DNA from: CAYQTL01 sp964420405
GTDB lineage: Bacteria > Acidobacteriota > Thermoanaerobaculia > Thermoanaerobaculales > Sulfomarinibacteraceae
DNA length: 42,047 nucleotides
Assembly (NCBI GenBank): GCA_964420405.1
Contig: CAYQTL010000035.1
Location: 1-42,047 of the forward strand
Direction of reading: 5' to 3'
Shown: piece after piece, positions 14,083 to 22,246 of the stretch
Layout of the letters: every line of letters starts with the position of its first letter
How positions within the stretch are numbered: the first letter of the stretch is position 1
The notes under the pieces: generated by a model
What the model was told of the DNA's origin: nothing
The model's input: the letters and a program-made list of their open reading frames with translations, nothing else
Database searches by the model: none
Made by a program: the position numbers and the translations under genes

Positions 14083-16591
14083 GGTCGTCGTAGGGCGTCG
14101 CGCCGCGGCTGAACCGGTCGACCGCGGCGAGAACGTGCCCGATCGCGTCCTCGGGCTCATCGGGGCTGCTGCGCAGCGCGTCGACCAGCCGGGCCTCGCC
14201 GAAGAACTCGCCGTCGGGCGAGCGCGCATCGACCACGCCATCCGAGTACGCCAGCAGCAGGTCGCCCTCCTCCAGGGAGACCTCCAGGACCCGGTGTCCC
14301 CCGAACCGCATCGCCCCGAGCGGCAGGCGGTGGTCGGGCAGCCGCAGCTCGTCGACCCGGCCCGAGACGCGGCGCACCAGCGGCGGCGGCTGGCCGGCGA
14401 GGGAGTAGCGCAGCTCCCCGCTCCCAGCCTCGAACCCGAGCCAGCCGAGGGCGACGAAGCTGCCGCCACGGATGCCGTCGCTCCGGCGCCGGAGCCGGTA
14501 CAGCCGCTCGTTGGCGAGCCGCAGCAGCTCCTCCGGCTCGGGATGGGTCAGGGCGAGGGTGTTGAGGACCTCGTGCGCCGCCATCATCATCAGCGCGCCC
14601 GAGATCGACTTGCCCGACACGTCGCCGTAGGCCACCACCTGCCGGCCGTCGCCGTCCACGGGAAGCTCGGTGAGGAAGTCCCCGCCCACCTCGCGGGCCG
14701 GCCTGCAGACCGCCGCCACCACCCAGCCCTCGACCGAGCCCAGCCGCTCGGGCAGCAGCGACGCCTGGATCGACGAGGCGATCGTCAGCTCCCGCTCGAG
14801 CTCCGCCTGGCGCGCCCGCTCGTCCAGCAGCAGGCTCGTCTCGAGGGCGATGGAGGCCTGCTGGAGCAAACCCTTGAGCAGCTCCAGCTCGTCCCGCTCG
14901 AGCACCGTCTGGCCGTCGCGCCCGGACAGCGTCACCATCCCCACCGAGCGACGGCGGGTTGCGAGCTGAGCGACGACCTCGACGCCTGCATCCTGCAGCC
15001 GCCCGAGCACGTCGTCCACCTCGGTCGACAGCAGCCGGAGGGGCGCGAGCTCGTCGACCCGGGCCAGCGAGCCGCGCCGGCCGAGGTGGTCGTCGAGCAC
15101 CTTCAGCCATGGCAGCTCGGCAGGCAGATCGGATGGTCCCGCCACCCGCTCGAGCCTGTCGCCCCGGCCGAGGTACAGCGCCGCGAACCGGACGTCGAGC
15201 AGCGCCGGCAGCCGCTCGACGATCTGGCGCACCACCGGCCCGATCTCGAGCTGGTTGGTGACCGCCTCCCCCATCTGCACGATCGCCTGCTGGAGACGCT
15301 GGCGGCCGGCGAAGAAGAACCGGTCGACCGGCCCCTGGATGCGATGCCGCAGCGGCTCGAACAGGAGCACGATGGCGAGCGCGAACACCACCGGGAAGTA
15401 GGGCGACGCCGCCAGCTCGGTGTCGCGGAACAGCAGGTTGAACGACGCGATGGCGAGGGCGTAGACGGCGGTCACGAGGGCGGTGGTGACGGTGTACAGC
15501 AGGCTCTTGCGCAGGATCACCCGGATGTCCATCAGCTGGAACCGGATGATCGCGTAGGCGAAGGTGATCGGCACGAGGATCAGGGGCACCACCCCGTAGG
15601 AGAGGAACTGCTCGGTGTGCAGGAACGACGGGAAGCCGACCGCGAGCACCACGAACGGCGCGACGCCGAACAGGGTGCCGAGGAACACCAGCCCGGCGCC
15701 TCGCCGCTGCTGGCGGTCCGGCAGATAGGCCGCGCTCAGGCCCAGCGCCCCGAGACCGAGCGCCATGTAACCCACCATCACCCACCAGTTGGGGGCGGGC
15801 GCGCCGGAGATCAACGCGAGCTGCCGGTCGCCGGTCCTTGCCCACAGCACGCTGGCCGCGTACACCAGCGGCGGCAGCAGGTACACCGGCATCAGCTGCC
15901 GGCTGTGGCGGGCGATCGCCCCGAGGGCGGCTGCGATCGGGTCCCGCCGCCACTCCCAGATCGGGCGCGGGAATATCAGGAAGAAGTGGAGAAACGCCGC
16001 CGGCAGCAGCAGCAGCGCGACGGTACCGGTGGTCAGCACCAGCGAGTCGACCCAGGAGTACGACGCCGGTCGCAGACGGCACACGAGGAACACCATGAAC
16101 AGGCTGCACATGGTCGCGAACGCCCGGGTCGCGGGCAGCCGCGGCTGACGGATGACCACGAACGTGCCGACGACGAAGAACAGCGCGCCGAGCACCACCG
16201 CGTACAGGTACGACCCGCTCCCGATCCTGCGCCGGCCGACCTCCACGTCGACCTCGAACATGTGCCCCCGTGAGCGCACCAGGTAGGGCACCACGTCGCC
16301 GAACGAGTGCCTGTTGAGGAGCTCCTGGGCGTGGGTGGTCGAGTTGAGGAACGCCCGGTCGATACCGACGATGACGTCGCCCGGCCGGATGCCGGCACGG
16401 TCCGCGCCGGAGCCCGGCACGACCTGCCGGACGACCCGCGACCCGGGGGCGTCCGACTCGAGGACCACGCCGTCGTACGGGCGCGGCAGGAACATGTCCG
16501 CAACCGACAGGGCCGAGATCAGGAACGCGATCGCTCCCGGGATCAGCAACACGAGACGGTCATGGACCAGACGCCGCATCACGCCCATCAT
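14054..16591 (-). CDS. Membrane PDZ / GAF / SpoIIE-type protein phosphatase
   Basis: This protein of about 845 residues starts with a TM helix (about 10-30), then a PDZ domain (about 40-110, VVPGSGADRAGIRPGDVIVG) placed by topology outside the cytoplasm. Seven or more TM helices (about 125-405) follow, then a GAF-like domain (about 440-580), a short coiled coil (about 585-610) and a PP2C/SpoIIE domain (about 610-845). The phosphatase motifs REVGGDFLTEL, YGDVSGKSISGALMM and LLAYSDGVVDARSPDGEFFG hold the metal-binding aspartates. Proteins of this kind dephosphorylate anti-sigma-factor antagonists. No sigma, anti-sigma or antagonist gene is adjacent. Starts at 16597 (GTG), 16591, 16588 and 16579 (ATG) are all possible; none has a clear ribosome site. 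Confidence 0.87.
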   Translation of the reverse strand: MMGVMRRLVHDRLVLLIPGAIAFLISALSVADMFLPRPYDGVVLESDAPGSRVVRQVVPGSGADRAGIRPGDVIVGIDRAFLNSTTHAQELLNRHSFGDVVPYLVRSRGHMFEVDVEVGRRRIGSGSYLYAVVLGALFFVVGTFVVIRQPRLPATRAFATMCSLFMVFLVCRLRPASYSWVDSLVLTTGTVALLLLPAAFLHFFLIFPRPIWEWRRDPIAAALGAIARHSRQLMPVYLLPPLVYAASVLWARTGDRQLALISGAPAPNWWVMVGYMALGLGALGLSAAYLPDRQQRRGAGLVFLGTLFGVAPFVVLAVGFPSFLHTEQFLSYGVVPLILVPITFAYAIIRFQLMDIRVILRKSLLYTVTTALVTAVYALAIASFNLLFRDTELAASPYFPVVFALAIVLLFEPLRHRIQGPVDRFFFAGRQRLQQAIVQMGEAVTNQLEIGPVVRQIVERLPALLDVRFAALYLGRGDRLERVAGPSDLPAELPWLKVLDDHLGRRGSLARVDELAPLRLLSTEVDDVLGRLQDAGVEVVAQLATRRRSVGMVTLSGRDGQTVLERDELELLKGLLQQASIALETSLLLDERARQAELERELTIASSIQASLLPERLGSVEGWVVAAVCRPAREVGGDFLTELPVDGDGRQVVAYGDVSGKSISGALMMMAAHEVLNTLALTHPEPEELLRLANERLYRLRRRSDGIRGGSFVALGWLGFEAGSGELRYSLAGQPPPLVRRVSGRVDELRLPDHRLPLGAMRFGGHRVLEVSLEEGDLLLAYSDGVVDARSPDGEFFGEARLVDALRSSPDEPEDAIGHVLAAVDRFSRGATPYDDLTLVAARRG

Positions 16592-16880
16592 ACGCACCGG
16601 ATTCCACAGTGTTTGAGACGCAGGATCCGCCAGGGGCGTTCGGCGGGTGCGGTGCCGCCTGCGGCCACGAGCCCTTTTCCGGCCCCGATCCCGTCCCCGA
16701 TGACGTCGGTCGTGCGAGACGGCGCCACGCAGCTACTGGAGACGGGCGCCGCTGCTCCGAGGTTCGCGCCGCAGCGGGCCTGTCGCCTTCATCCCTCATC
16801 GGGACCGGGACCGGGATCGCGATCGGAAGGGGAGGGGATACCATGTCGTTGTCGACACGCGGCTCACAGGAGGCAACCCG
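16592..16880. other. Divergent spacer, weak repeat remnants
   Basis: The spacer carries scattered GATCCC-like and GGGACC/GGGATC-like words (about 16686-16705 and 16799-16825), which look like a decayed repeat element. GGATACCAT at 16836-16844 may be the -10 region of the next gene. Nothing else is recognisable. Confidence 0.4.
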
Positions 16881-17354
16881 ATGGACCCCGACACCTCGCG
16901 ACTGGTGGATGCGAAGACGAGGCTGCTGGCGCTGCTGTGCGCGGCGCTGGCGCTGTCCCTCGCCGTGTACGTGGTGGTGGCCGTGATCGTGGTCGGGGCG
17001 GCGGGCGGCCCGGTGGCCGAGGGCATCCCGCCGTCGACCGCCTGGATCCTCGCGGCGGTCGCCGTCGCCTCGCTGGCGGCCGCCGAGACCGTGTCGCGCC
17101 GGATCCTGGGCCGGGCGCTGGCGACCGCACCGACAGCGGCCGCACGGCTGGAGGGGTACCAGCAGGCGACCATCGTCGGCTTCGCGATGCGGGAGTCGGC
17201 GGCCGTGATGGGCCTCGTCGCGACCTTCCTGACCGGCCAGGTCGCCTGGTGCGTCGTGCTCGCGGCGGCGTCGGGCCTGTCGATGGCCGCCGCCTGGCCG
17301 CGCCGCGACCGCCTGGCGGCCGTCGCGGCGGACGGCCCGGCCCCGATCGGTTGA
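16881..17354 (+). CDS. Small four-TM membrane protein, first tandem paralogue
   Basis: This 157-residue protein of unrecognised function has predicted membrane helices at about 13-40, 50-72, 93-118 and 120-138. The third helix carries ATIVGFAMRESAAVMGLVAT, a pattern (G-x-A-x-x-E/D) reminiscent of the ion-binding helix of rotary ATPase c/K subunits, with a charged RE pair within the membrane. This is resemblance only. It is not an ATP synthase subunit by context, since no other ATPase genes are near. The CAGGAGG ribosome site is well placed. It is paralogous to the next gene, 75 bases downstream. Confidence 0.75.
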   Translation: MDPDTSRLVDAKTRLLALLCAALALSLAVYVVVAVIVVGAAGGPVAEGIPPSTAWILAAVAVASLAAAETVSRRILGRALATAPTAAARLEGYQQATIVGFAMRESAAVMGLVATFLTGQVAWCVVLAAASGLSMAAAWPRRDRLAAVAADGPAPIG

Positions 17355-17429
17355 GGCCGGGGAACGCCCGGAGGGCCGGCGGGGGGCGATCCCGGCGTGC
17401 GACGAGAACGAGTCGCGGTAGCCTGAGGC

Positions 17430-17903
17430 ATGGACCCCGACGGTGACCCTTCCCTCGTCGAGCGGCACCGCATGCTCACGCTGGTGTGCGGGGCCTTCCT
17501 GGGAACCCTGCCGGTGTACCTCGTGATCGCCTGGACGACGGCGGTTGCCGGCGGCCTCGCGCCGGGCCTGCCCGGCGTCGTCCCGTGGGTGTTGACGGCG
17601 ACGGGGCTCGCGGCGCTGCTGGTGGCCGGCGCCGTCACCCGCTCCATGATCCGTCACGGGTTCACGTCGGCGGCGAACGCCGACGGCAGGACGCGCCTGT
17701 TCTTCCACGCCGTGGTGATCGGCTTCGCGATCCGCGACGCTGCGGCGGCGGCCGGCTTCGCGGCGACCCTGCTGACGGGCGAGCTCGCATGGTGCGGCGC
17801 ATCGTGCCTGGCGACCGCGGTGGCGATGCTCGCCGGCTGGCCCGGCCGCCGGGCCTACGACCGCATGGCCGCCGGCCCCGCCGGTCCCGAGCCGGTGGTG
17901 TGA
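17430..17903 (+). CDS. Small four-TM membrane protein, second tandem paralogue
   Basis: Also 157 residues, this protein shares its opening (MDPDG versus MDPDT), its helix layout and the third-helix pattern HAVVIGFAIRDAAAAAGFAA followed by TLLTGELAWC with its upstream neighbour, so the pair arose by tandem duplication. The acidic residue is Asp here and Glu in the first copy. The ribosome site is weak (TGAGG before ATG), and GGTAGCC at 17418-17424 lies too close to be its own promoter. Function is unknown; a hetero-oligomer with the first copy is inferred. Confidence 0.72.
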   Translation: MDPDGDPSLVERHRMLTLVCGAFLGTLPVYLVIAWTTAVAGGLAPGLPGVVPWVLTATGLAALLVAGAVTRSMIRHGFTSAANADGRTRLFFHAVVIGFAIRDAAAAAGFAATLLTGELAWCGASCLATAVAMLAGWPGRRAYDRMAAGPAGPEPVV

Positions 17904-17936
17904 CCGCCGGACGCGGATGGTGCCGCCGACGGTGCC

Positions 17937-19097
17937 CTACCGCACCCACCCCAGATTGTACTCGCCGTCCTCCACCGCCGGCGACTGGGCGGTGGGGTGC
18001 AGCGGCTTGATGGTGTCCACCATCACCGCCAGCTCGTCGGTCCGGGTGGTGCCGATCGAGGCCTCGTAGGTCCCCGGATGAGGACCGTGGGGCAGGCCGC
18101 GCGGGTGCAGCGTGATCGAACCCGGCCCGATGCCCTTGCGACTCGTGAAGTTGCCCTCGACGTAGAAGAGAATCTCGTCGCAGTCGGGCGACGAGTGGGC
18201 GTACGGACACGGGATCGCCCGCTCGTGGAAGTCGACCAACCGCGGCACGAACGAGCACACCACGTAGCCCGAGCCGGCGAACGTGATGTGGATCGTCGGC
18301 GGCAGGTGGACCAGTCCGGTCTTGGGCTGGTAGGCGCGGATCGGGAACGCGAACGGCCACAGCTGGCCGTCCCAGCCGACGACGTCGAACGGGTCGTGGG
18401 CGAGCTCGAATGCCGTCAGCCGGCCACGGCTGTGGACCAGCAGCCGGCGGGGCGCGTCGAGGCTCGACGGGCCGCCGTCGGGCCACTCAGGCTCACGGAA
18501 GTCGTGGTGGGTGTACGGCGCATACATGGTCAGCTGACCCTCGGGAGAGCGGAACTGGTGCGGCACCCGCAAGGGGTTGCGGGCCTCGACCGTCATCAGG
18601 TGCGCCGGACCGTCGAGCAGCCACCGGTGGGGCAGCCCCTTGGGGACGTAGACGTAGTCCTGCGGCTCGAAGGGCACGACGCCGAGGGGGCACTCGACCC
18701 GGCCGGAGCCGTGGTGGACGAACGTCAGCTCGTCGCCGTCGACGTTGGACACCAGGGACGGCTCAGAGTCGGTCGGCCGGCCGACCCAGATCCCGAGGTC
18801 GGCGTTGGCGAGCAGCAGCCGCCGGGCCAGGAACGGCGTGCCGGCCGGCGGGAGCCCGTCGGTGCGGTAGTGCCGGCGCCGCAGCCCGGCGTCGGTCACC
18901 GGCTCCGCCCAGCCGGGATGCAGGCCCAGGTCCTCCTGCTCTGCCACCCAGTGGGGCGGTCGCCGATGCCACATGATCGTGTACAGGCTCTCGAAGCCGT
19001 CCCGCGTCAGGCAGTGCTCCATCGCCAGCGCGCCGTCCGGCTCGAACACCGTGTGGGGCTTGTCAGGAATCCGTCCGCGCATCACTCTGTGGATCAT
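17937..19097 (-). CDS. hmgA: Homogentisate 1,2-dioxygenase
   Basis: This Fe(II) enzyme opens the ring of homogentisate to maleylacetoacetate, the key step of tyrosine and phenylalanine catabolism. The 386-residue protein matches the short bacterial form of the cupin-fold family. The iron-ligand region reads LVDFHERAIPCPYAHSSPDC then DEILFYVEGNF (His and Glu ligands), followed by GSITLHPRGLPHGPHPG (His ligand). The upstream cupin half contains DGDELTFVHHGSGRVECPLG. The start is fixed by AGGAGGAGACG directly before ATG. It lies 28 bases downstream of the fumarylacetoacetase-type gene on the same strand, so both belong to one catabolic operon. Confidence 0.94.
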   Translation of the reverse strand: MIHRVMRGRIPDKPHTVFEPDGALAMEHCLTRDGFESLYTIMWHRRPPHWVAEQEDLGLHPGWAEPVTDAGLRRRHYRTDGLPPAGTPFLARRLLLANADLGIWVGRPTDSEPSLVSNVDGDELTFVHHGSGRVECPLGVVPFEPQDYVYVPKGLPHRWLLDGPAHLMTVEARNPLRVPHQFRSPEGQLTMYAPYTHHDFREPEWPDGGPSSLDAPRRLLVHSRGRLTAFELAHDPFDVVGWDGQLWPFAFPIRAYQPKTGLVHLPPTIHITFAGSGYVVCSFVPRLVDFHERAIPCPYAHSSPDCDEILFYVEGNFTSRKGIGPGSITLHPRGLPHGPHPGTYEASIGTTRTDELAVMVDTIKPLHPTAQSPAVEDGEYNLGWVR

Positions 19098-19125
19098 CGT
19101 CTCCTCCTGTGGCGGCGGGCTCCGC

Positions 19126-20073
19126 TCACACCGCCGGGACGCCCTGGCGGACGGTGCCGGCAAGCACGCCGAGCTTGGGGCCGCCGTCGAGCTCGACCAC
19201 GTCGCCCTCGGACAGGAAGCGGTCCTGCTCGAGCCCGCAGCCACCGGCCACCGTGCCCGACCCGAACACGTCCCCCGGCTCGAAACGGACACCGCGTCCC
19301 GCGAACGCCAGCATCTCGCCCCAGCGCCAGTGCATCGCGCCGATCCGGCCGCGCGACCGTACCTCGCCGTTGACCCGCGCCTCCAGCTCGAGGTCGGCGG
19401 GGTCGCCGAGCTCGTCGGGCGTCACGAGCCACGGCCCGAGCGAGGTCGCGAAGTCCGACCCGGCAGCCGGTCCGAGCCCCGCCTTCATCGCCTCGTCCTG
19501 GATCGAGCGCGCGCTCCAGTCGTTCATCAGCGTGTACCCTGCGATCGCCGCCTCGGCGGCCTCGGCCGACGGCGACTCGACCGCCGTGGCCACCACCGCC
19601 GCGAAGGCGAGCCCGTAGTCCATCCGGTCCTCGTCCGGCGGGAACTGGACCTCGGCGCCGTGGCCGAAGAGCGCTCGGTGGTTCGAGCGGTGGTAGACCG
19701 GGTATCGAAACCACTCGGGCGCGATCTCGAGGCCGCGCCGGGCCCACGCCCGTCGCACATGGTGCTCGAACGCGGCGAAGCAGACCAGTGTTCCGGGATC
19801 GGGCACCGGCGCCGCCAGACGGGCGCCGGAGGATGGCCACGACGCGACGCCGTCGGGCACGCCGTCGGCCTCCACCGCGGCCTTCACCTGGCGCGGCGTC
19901 GCCAGCCCCGGCCCCTCGCGCCGGAGGATCTCCCGCAGCGTCGCCGGGCAACGGGAATCGTCGACCGTCCGGGTAGCTCCCTCCGCGAGGTCGACCCACA
20001 CGTCGCCGTCGGCGGTCCGGCACCACACGACCGCCCGCCAGCCGGCCGAGGTGCGGACCGTCGCCAGCCGCAT
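19126..20073 (-). CDS. Fumarylacetoacetate hydrolase family protein
   Basis: This 315-residue protein is in the fumarylacetoacetase (FAH) family. It probably cleaves fumarylacetoacetate to fumarate and acetoacetate, given the adjacent dioxygenase. The C-terminal domain carries the metal-site sequences YPVYHRSNHRALFGHG, AGYTLMNDWSARSIQDEAM, LGPWLVTPDELGDP and FGSGTVAGGCGLEQDRFLSEGDVVE. FAH homologues also include isomerases and decarboxylases, so context carries part of the call. The ATG at 20073 has no good ribosome site of its own; instead it overlaps by one base (TGATG) the stop of a small upstream frame with a strong site. No maleylacetoacetate isomerase is present in the window. Confidence 0.88.
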   Translation of the reverse strand: MRLATVRTSAGWRAVVWCRTADGDVWVDLAEGATRTVDDSRCPATLREILRREGPGLATPRQVKAAVEADGVPDGVASWPSSGARLAAPVPDPGTLVCFAAFEHHVRRAWARRGLEIAPEWFRYPVYHRSNHRALFGHGAEVQFPPDEDRMDYGLAFAAVVATAVESPSAEAAEAAIAGYTLMNDWSARSIQDEAMKAGLGPAAGSDFATSLGPWLVTPDELGDPADLELEARVNGEVRSRGRIGAMHWRWGEMLAFAGRGVRFEPGDVFGSGTVAGGCGLEQDRFLSEGDVVELDGGPKLGVLAGTVRQGVPAV

Positions 20074-20147
20074 CAGGCGCCGTCCCGGAGACGCCTGGGG
20101 CGGTCGCGTGCCTCTCCCGGCGGGGCAGTCGGTGTGCTCTCGATCAT
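20073..20147 (-). CDS. 24-codon leader ORF coupled to the FAH-family gene
   Basis: A 24-residue frame (beginning MIESTPTAPP, arginine-rich at its end) starts with ATG at 20147, five bases after a perfect AGGAGG (about 20151-20157). It ends in TGA sharing a base with the ATG of the FAH-family gene. It is too short for family assignment and could be a coupling peptide, a regulatory leader, or the true N-terminus separated by a frameshift. A TATGAT hexamer at 20180-20185 is a likely -10 box. Confidence 0.55.
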   Translation of the reverse strand: MIESTPTAPPGEARDRPRRLRDGA

Positions 20148-20179
20148 CACGCCTCCTGGTTTTCAGAGCGACGAGCCCG

Positions 20180-20185
20180 ATCATA
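20180..20185 (-). promoter_or_regulatory. Candidate -10 box of the homogentisate operon
   Basis: On the minus strand the sequence reads TATGAT, about 33 bases before the leader ORF start. I see no good -35 hexamer at 16-18 bases, so an activator may be involved. Confidence 0.35.
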
Positions 20186-20315
20186 GCAGAGGGTGATCGG
20201 AGGTCCGTCGCACAACCCGGCAGCCCTCCCTGCGGACCGGACCTCGTCCACGCCGACGCCCGCCCTCGCCGCAGCCGCTCGGAGCCGGAGACACGCCGTG
20301 ACGGCGGGCCGACGG

Positions 20316-21086
20316 TCAGGACCGATCGCCGGCGCCCTCCCCCGCCGCCCCGGACGCCATCGCGAGACCCACGACCGCGTTCACCGCCGAGGCCAGCGCG
20401 ACCACGACCCCGAGCCGGCCGTCCAGAAACCCCCTCCGGAGCACGTAGCTCGACACGAACGCCCAGCCGGCGCGCGCGACGAGGGCCGGCGCCGCCGCCC
20501 GCCGGCCGCGGTCGCGGTACCGGCCGGCCTTGCGGCGGTGGTAGTCGGGGCGGAACAGGGCCGCGGCGTCCGGGTAGGAGTAGTGCCGGAGCGAACCGGG
20601 CAGGTCGTGCACCGGACCGGTCGGAAGCACCGACTCGTGGACCGGCTCGTCGGTGAACCGGTGCTTCCTCCGGTCGAACAGCCGAACGACCCGGTCGCGG
20701 CCCCAGTGCCCGTGCCGGATCTCGCGTTCACCGATGAAGTTGCGGCGCCGGATCCGCCAGCAGACACGCGGGTCGGCCGCCGCCCAGTGGATCCCTTCGA
20801 AGGCCGCCCGTGCGGTTTCGTCGAGCACCTCGTCGGCGTCGAGGGACAGGATCCGGTCGTGACGGGCGAGGGCCACCGCGCGGTTCTTCTGGGCGCCGAA
20901 GCCGTCGAACGGGTGCTCGTGCCAGCGGGCGCCGTGCGCGGCCGCGATCTCCCGCGTCCGATCGGCCGAGCCCGAGTCGAGCAGCACGATGTCGTCGCAC
21001 GCCGCCACGGCGTCGAGGACCGCGTCCAGGTGGCGCTCGGCATCGAGCGTGATCAGCACCGCGGAGACCGGCAGCCTCGCGCTCAT
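20316..21086 (-). CDS. Family 2 glycosyltransferase (WaaE/KdtX-like)
   Basis: This 256-residue inverting glycosyltransferase has a GT-A fold. Motifs in order are SAVLITLDAERHLDAVLDAV, IVLLDSGSADRTREIA (nucleotide-binding Asp), GAQKNRAVALARHDRILSLD followed by ADEVLDE (the DxD metal site), then HWGRDRVVRLFDRRKHRFTD and EPVHES. This pattern resembles the LPS-core glucosyl/heptose-type transferases of the WaaE/KdtX group. A C-terminal hydrophobic helix (about 225-245) suggests membrane association. Its ATG overlaps the stop of the upstream GT4 gene by four bases (ATGA, 21083-21086). A role in envelope glycan synthesis is inferred. Confidence 0.88.
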   Translation of the reverse strand: MSARLPVSAVLITLDAERHLDAVLDAVAACDDIVLLDSGSADRTREIAAAHGARWHEHPFDGFGAQKNRAVALARHDRILSLDADEVLDETARAAFEGIHWAAADPRVCWRIRRRNFIGEREIRHGHWGRDRVVRLFDRRKHRFTDEPVHESVLPTGPVHDLPGSLRHYSYPDAAALFRPDYHRRKAGRYRDRGRRAAAPALVARAGWAFVSSYVLRRGFLDGRLGVVVALASAVNAVVGLAMASGAAGEGAGDRS

Positions 21087-22144
21087 CGCCGGCGCTCCCG
21101 GAGGACGTCCTCGTAGACGGCCGTCACCCCCGCCGCCATCCCGCCGACCCCGAAGGCTGCCAACCGGTCGCCGCCGCGCCGGACGAGGGCTGCGGCGGTC
21201 GCCGGGTCGTCGAGCAGCTCGGACACCGCCCGCCCGAGCGCCGCCGCGTCGCCCGGCTCCACCCAGCGCACGGCGTCCCCGCCGACCTCCCGCAGACCGG
21301 GCAGGTCGGAGCCGACCACCGGGCACCCGACCGCCATCGCCTCCTTGAGCACCGCGCTCGAGCCCTCGTCGGCGAGGCTGGGGACGACGCACGCCGCCGC
21401 CGCCGCGAGCACCGCCGGGACGTCGTCCCGCGGACCGACGAACCGCACTCCGGGCCCGGCGACCGCCTCGAGCCGACGCCGCTCCCGCCCGTCGCCGACG
21501 ACCACCAGCACGGATCCGTCGAGGCCGGCGGCCGCCCGCACCGCCACCTCGAACCCCTTCTGGTTGTCGAGCGCCCCGACCGCGGCGACGAACCGGGCGC
21601 CCGCTGCGAGCCCGAGCGACCGCCGCACCGCCGCGGGATCGGCCCCGGCGGCCGCGTCCCGCACCGACCCGAGGTCGACCGCCGACGGCACCGTCCGACA
21701 GTGCTCCGGCGGGATTCCCCATCCCACCAGATCGTCCCGGATCGCGTCGGTGACCGCGATCCACCGGTCCACCCGCCGGTACTTCAGCCGGTGCACCATG
21801 CCACGCCGCATCGGGAAGCCCGCCCGGCGGTGACACACGACGGCATGGCCACGGCGGGCCGCGAGCACGGCCAGCAGCGCTCCGTGTGGATCGTGCGCGT
21901 GCAGCACGTCCGCGTCCTTCGCGACCCGCCGCACCGCCGACATCACACCCGGCCGCCACGGCCTGCGCCCCGGCAGCTCGACGACCTGCGGCGACATCCG
22001 CCGGCACGTCACAGCCAGGGGAGATCCCGCCGGCGCGACGACCACGCTGTCGACCTCCCGGTTCAACAGCTCCCGGTGCAACAGCACGATCTGCCGCTGT
22101 CCCCCCCGGAGCATCCTCCCTGTGTCCACGTGCACCACCCGCAC
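21083..22144 (-). CDS. Family 4 glycosyltransferase
   Basis: This 353-residue GT-B fold glycosyltransferase has an N-terminal acceptor domain starting with RVVHVDTGRMLRGGQRQIVL and the segment DADVLHAHDPHGALLAVLAA. The donor domain includes FVAAVGALDNQKGFEVAV, VLVVVGDGRERRRLEAV and the retaining-type signature PSLADEGSSAVLKEAMAVGC (the E-x7-E motif). It probably adds a sugar to lipopolysaccharide or a related glycan together with the overlapping GT2 enzyme. The start is a GTG with no strong ribosome site. CATAAT lies about 10 bases upstream, so the message could be nearly leaderless. Confidence 0.88.
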   Translation of the reverse strand: MRVVHVDTGRMLRGGQRQIVLLHRELLNREVDSVVVAPAGSPLAVTCRRMSPQVVELPGRRPWRPGVMSAVRRVAKDADVLHAHDPHGALLAVLAARRGHAVVCHRRAGFPMRRGMVHRLKYRRVDRWIAVTDAIRDDLVGWGIPPEHCRTVPSAVDLGSVRDAAAGADPAAVRRSLGLAAGARFVAAVGALDNQKGFEVAVRAAAGLDGSVLVVVGDGRERRRLEAVAGPGVRFVGPRDDVPAVLAAAAACVVPSLADEGSSAVLKEAMAVGCPVVGSDLPGLREVGGDAVRWVEPGDAAALGRAVSELLDDPATAAALVRRGGDRLAAFGVGGMAAGVTAVYEDVLRERRR

Positions 22145-22206
22145 GCGTCCATTATGGCGCTGTGCGGCGGTCCCGCCGCGACGGAGATTCCGTGTCCGAT
22201 CCCTGT

Positions 22207-22238
22207 CGGGATCGGCGCCGTCGACGGCGCCGATCCCG
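22207..22238. terminator. Perfect 32-base palindrome after korB
   Basis: The sequence is its own exact reverse complement (16-base half CGGGATCGGCGCCGTC), beginning 8 bases past the korB stop on the minus strand. It is likely the terminator of korAB and insulates the glycosyltransferase genes. Confidence 0.7.
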
Positions 22239-22246
22239 CCCGTTCT

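Noticed and set aside
16881..17903. ATP synthase c or K subunits
   Set aside because: The proteins are longer than c subunits, have extra loops, and no other ATPase subunit genes are nearby. The helix similarity is only a pattern.
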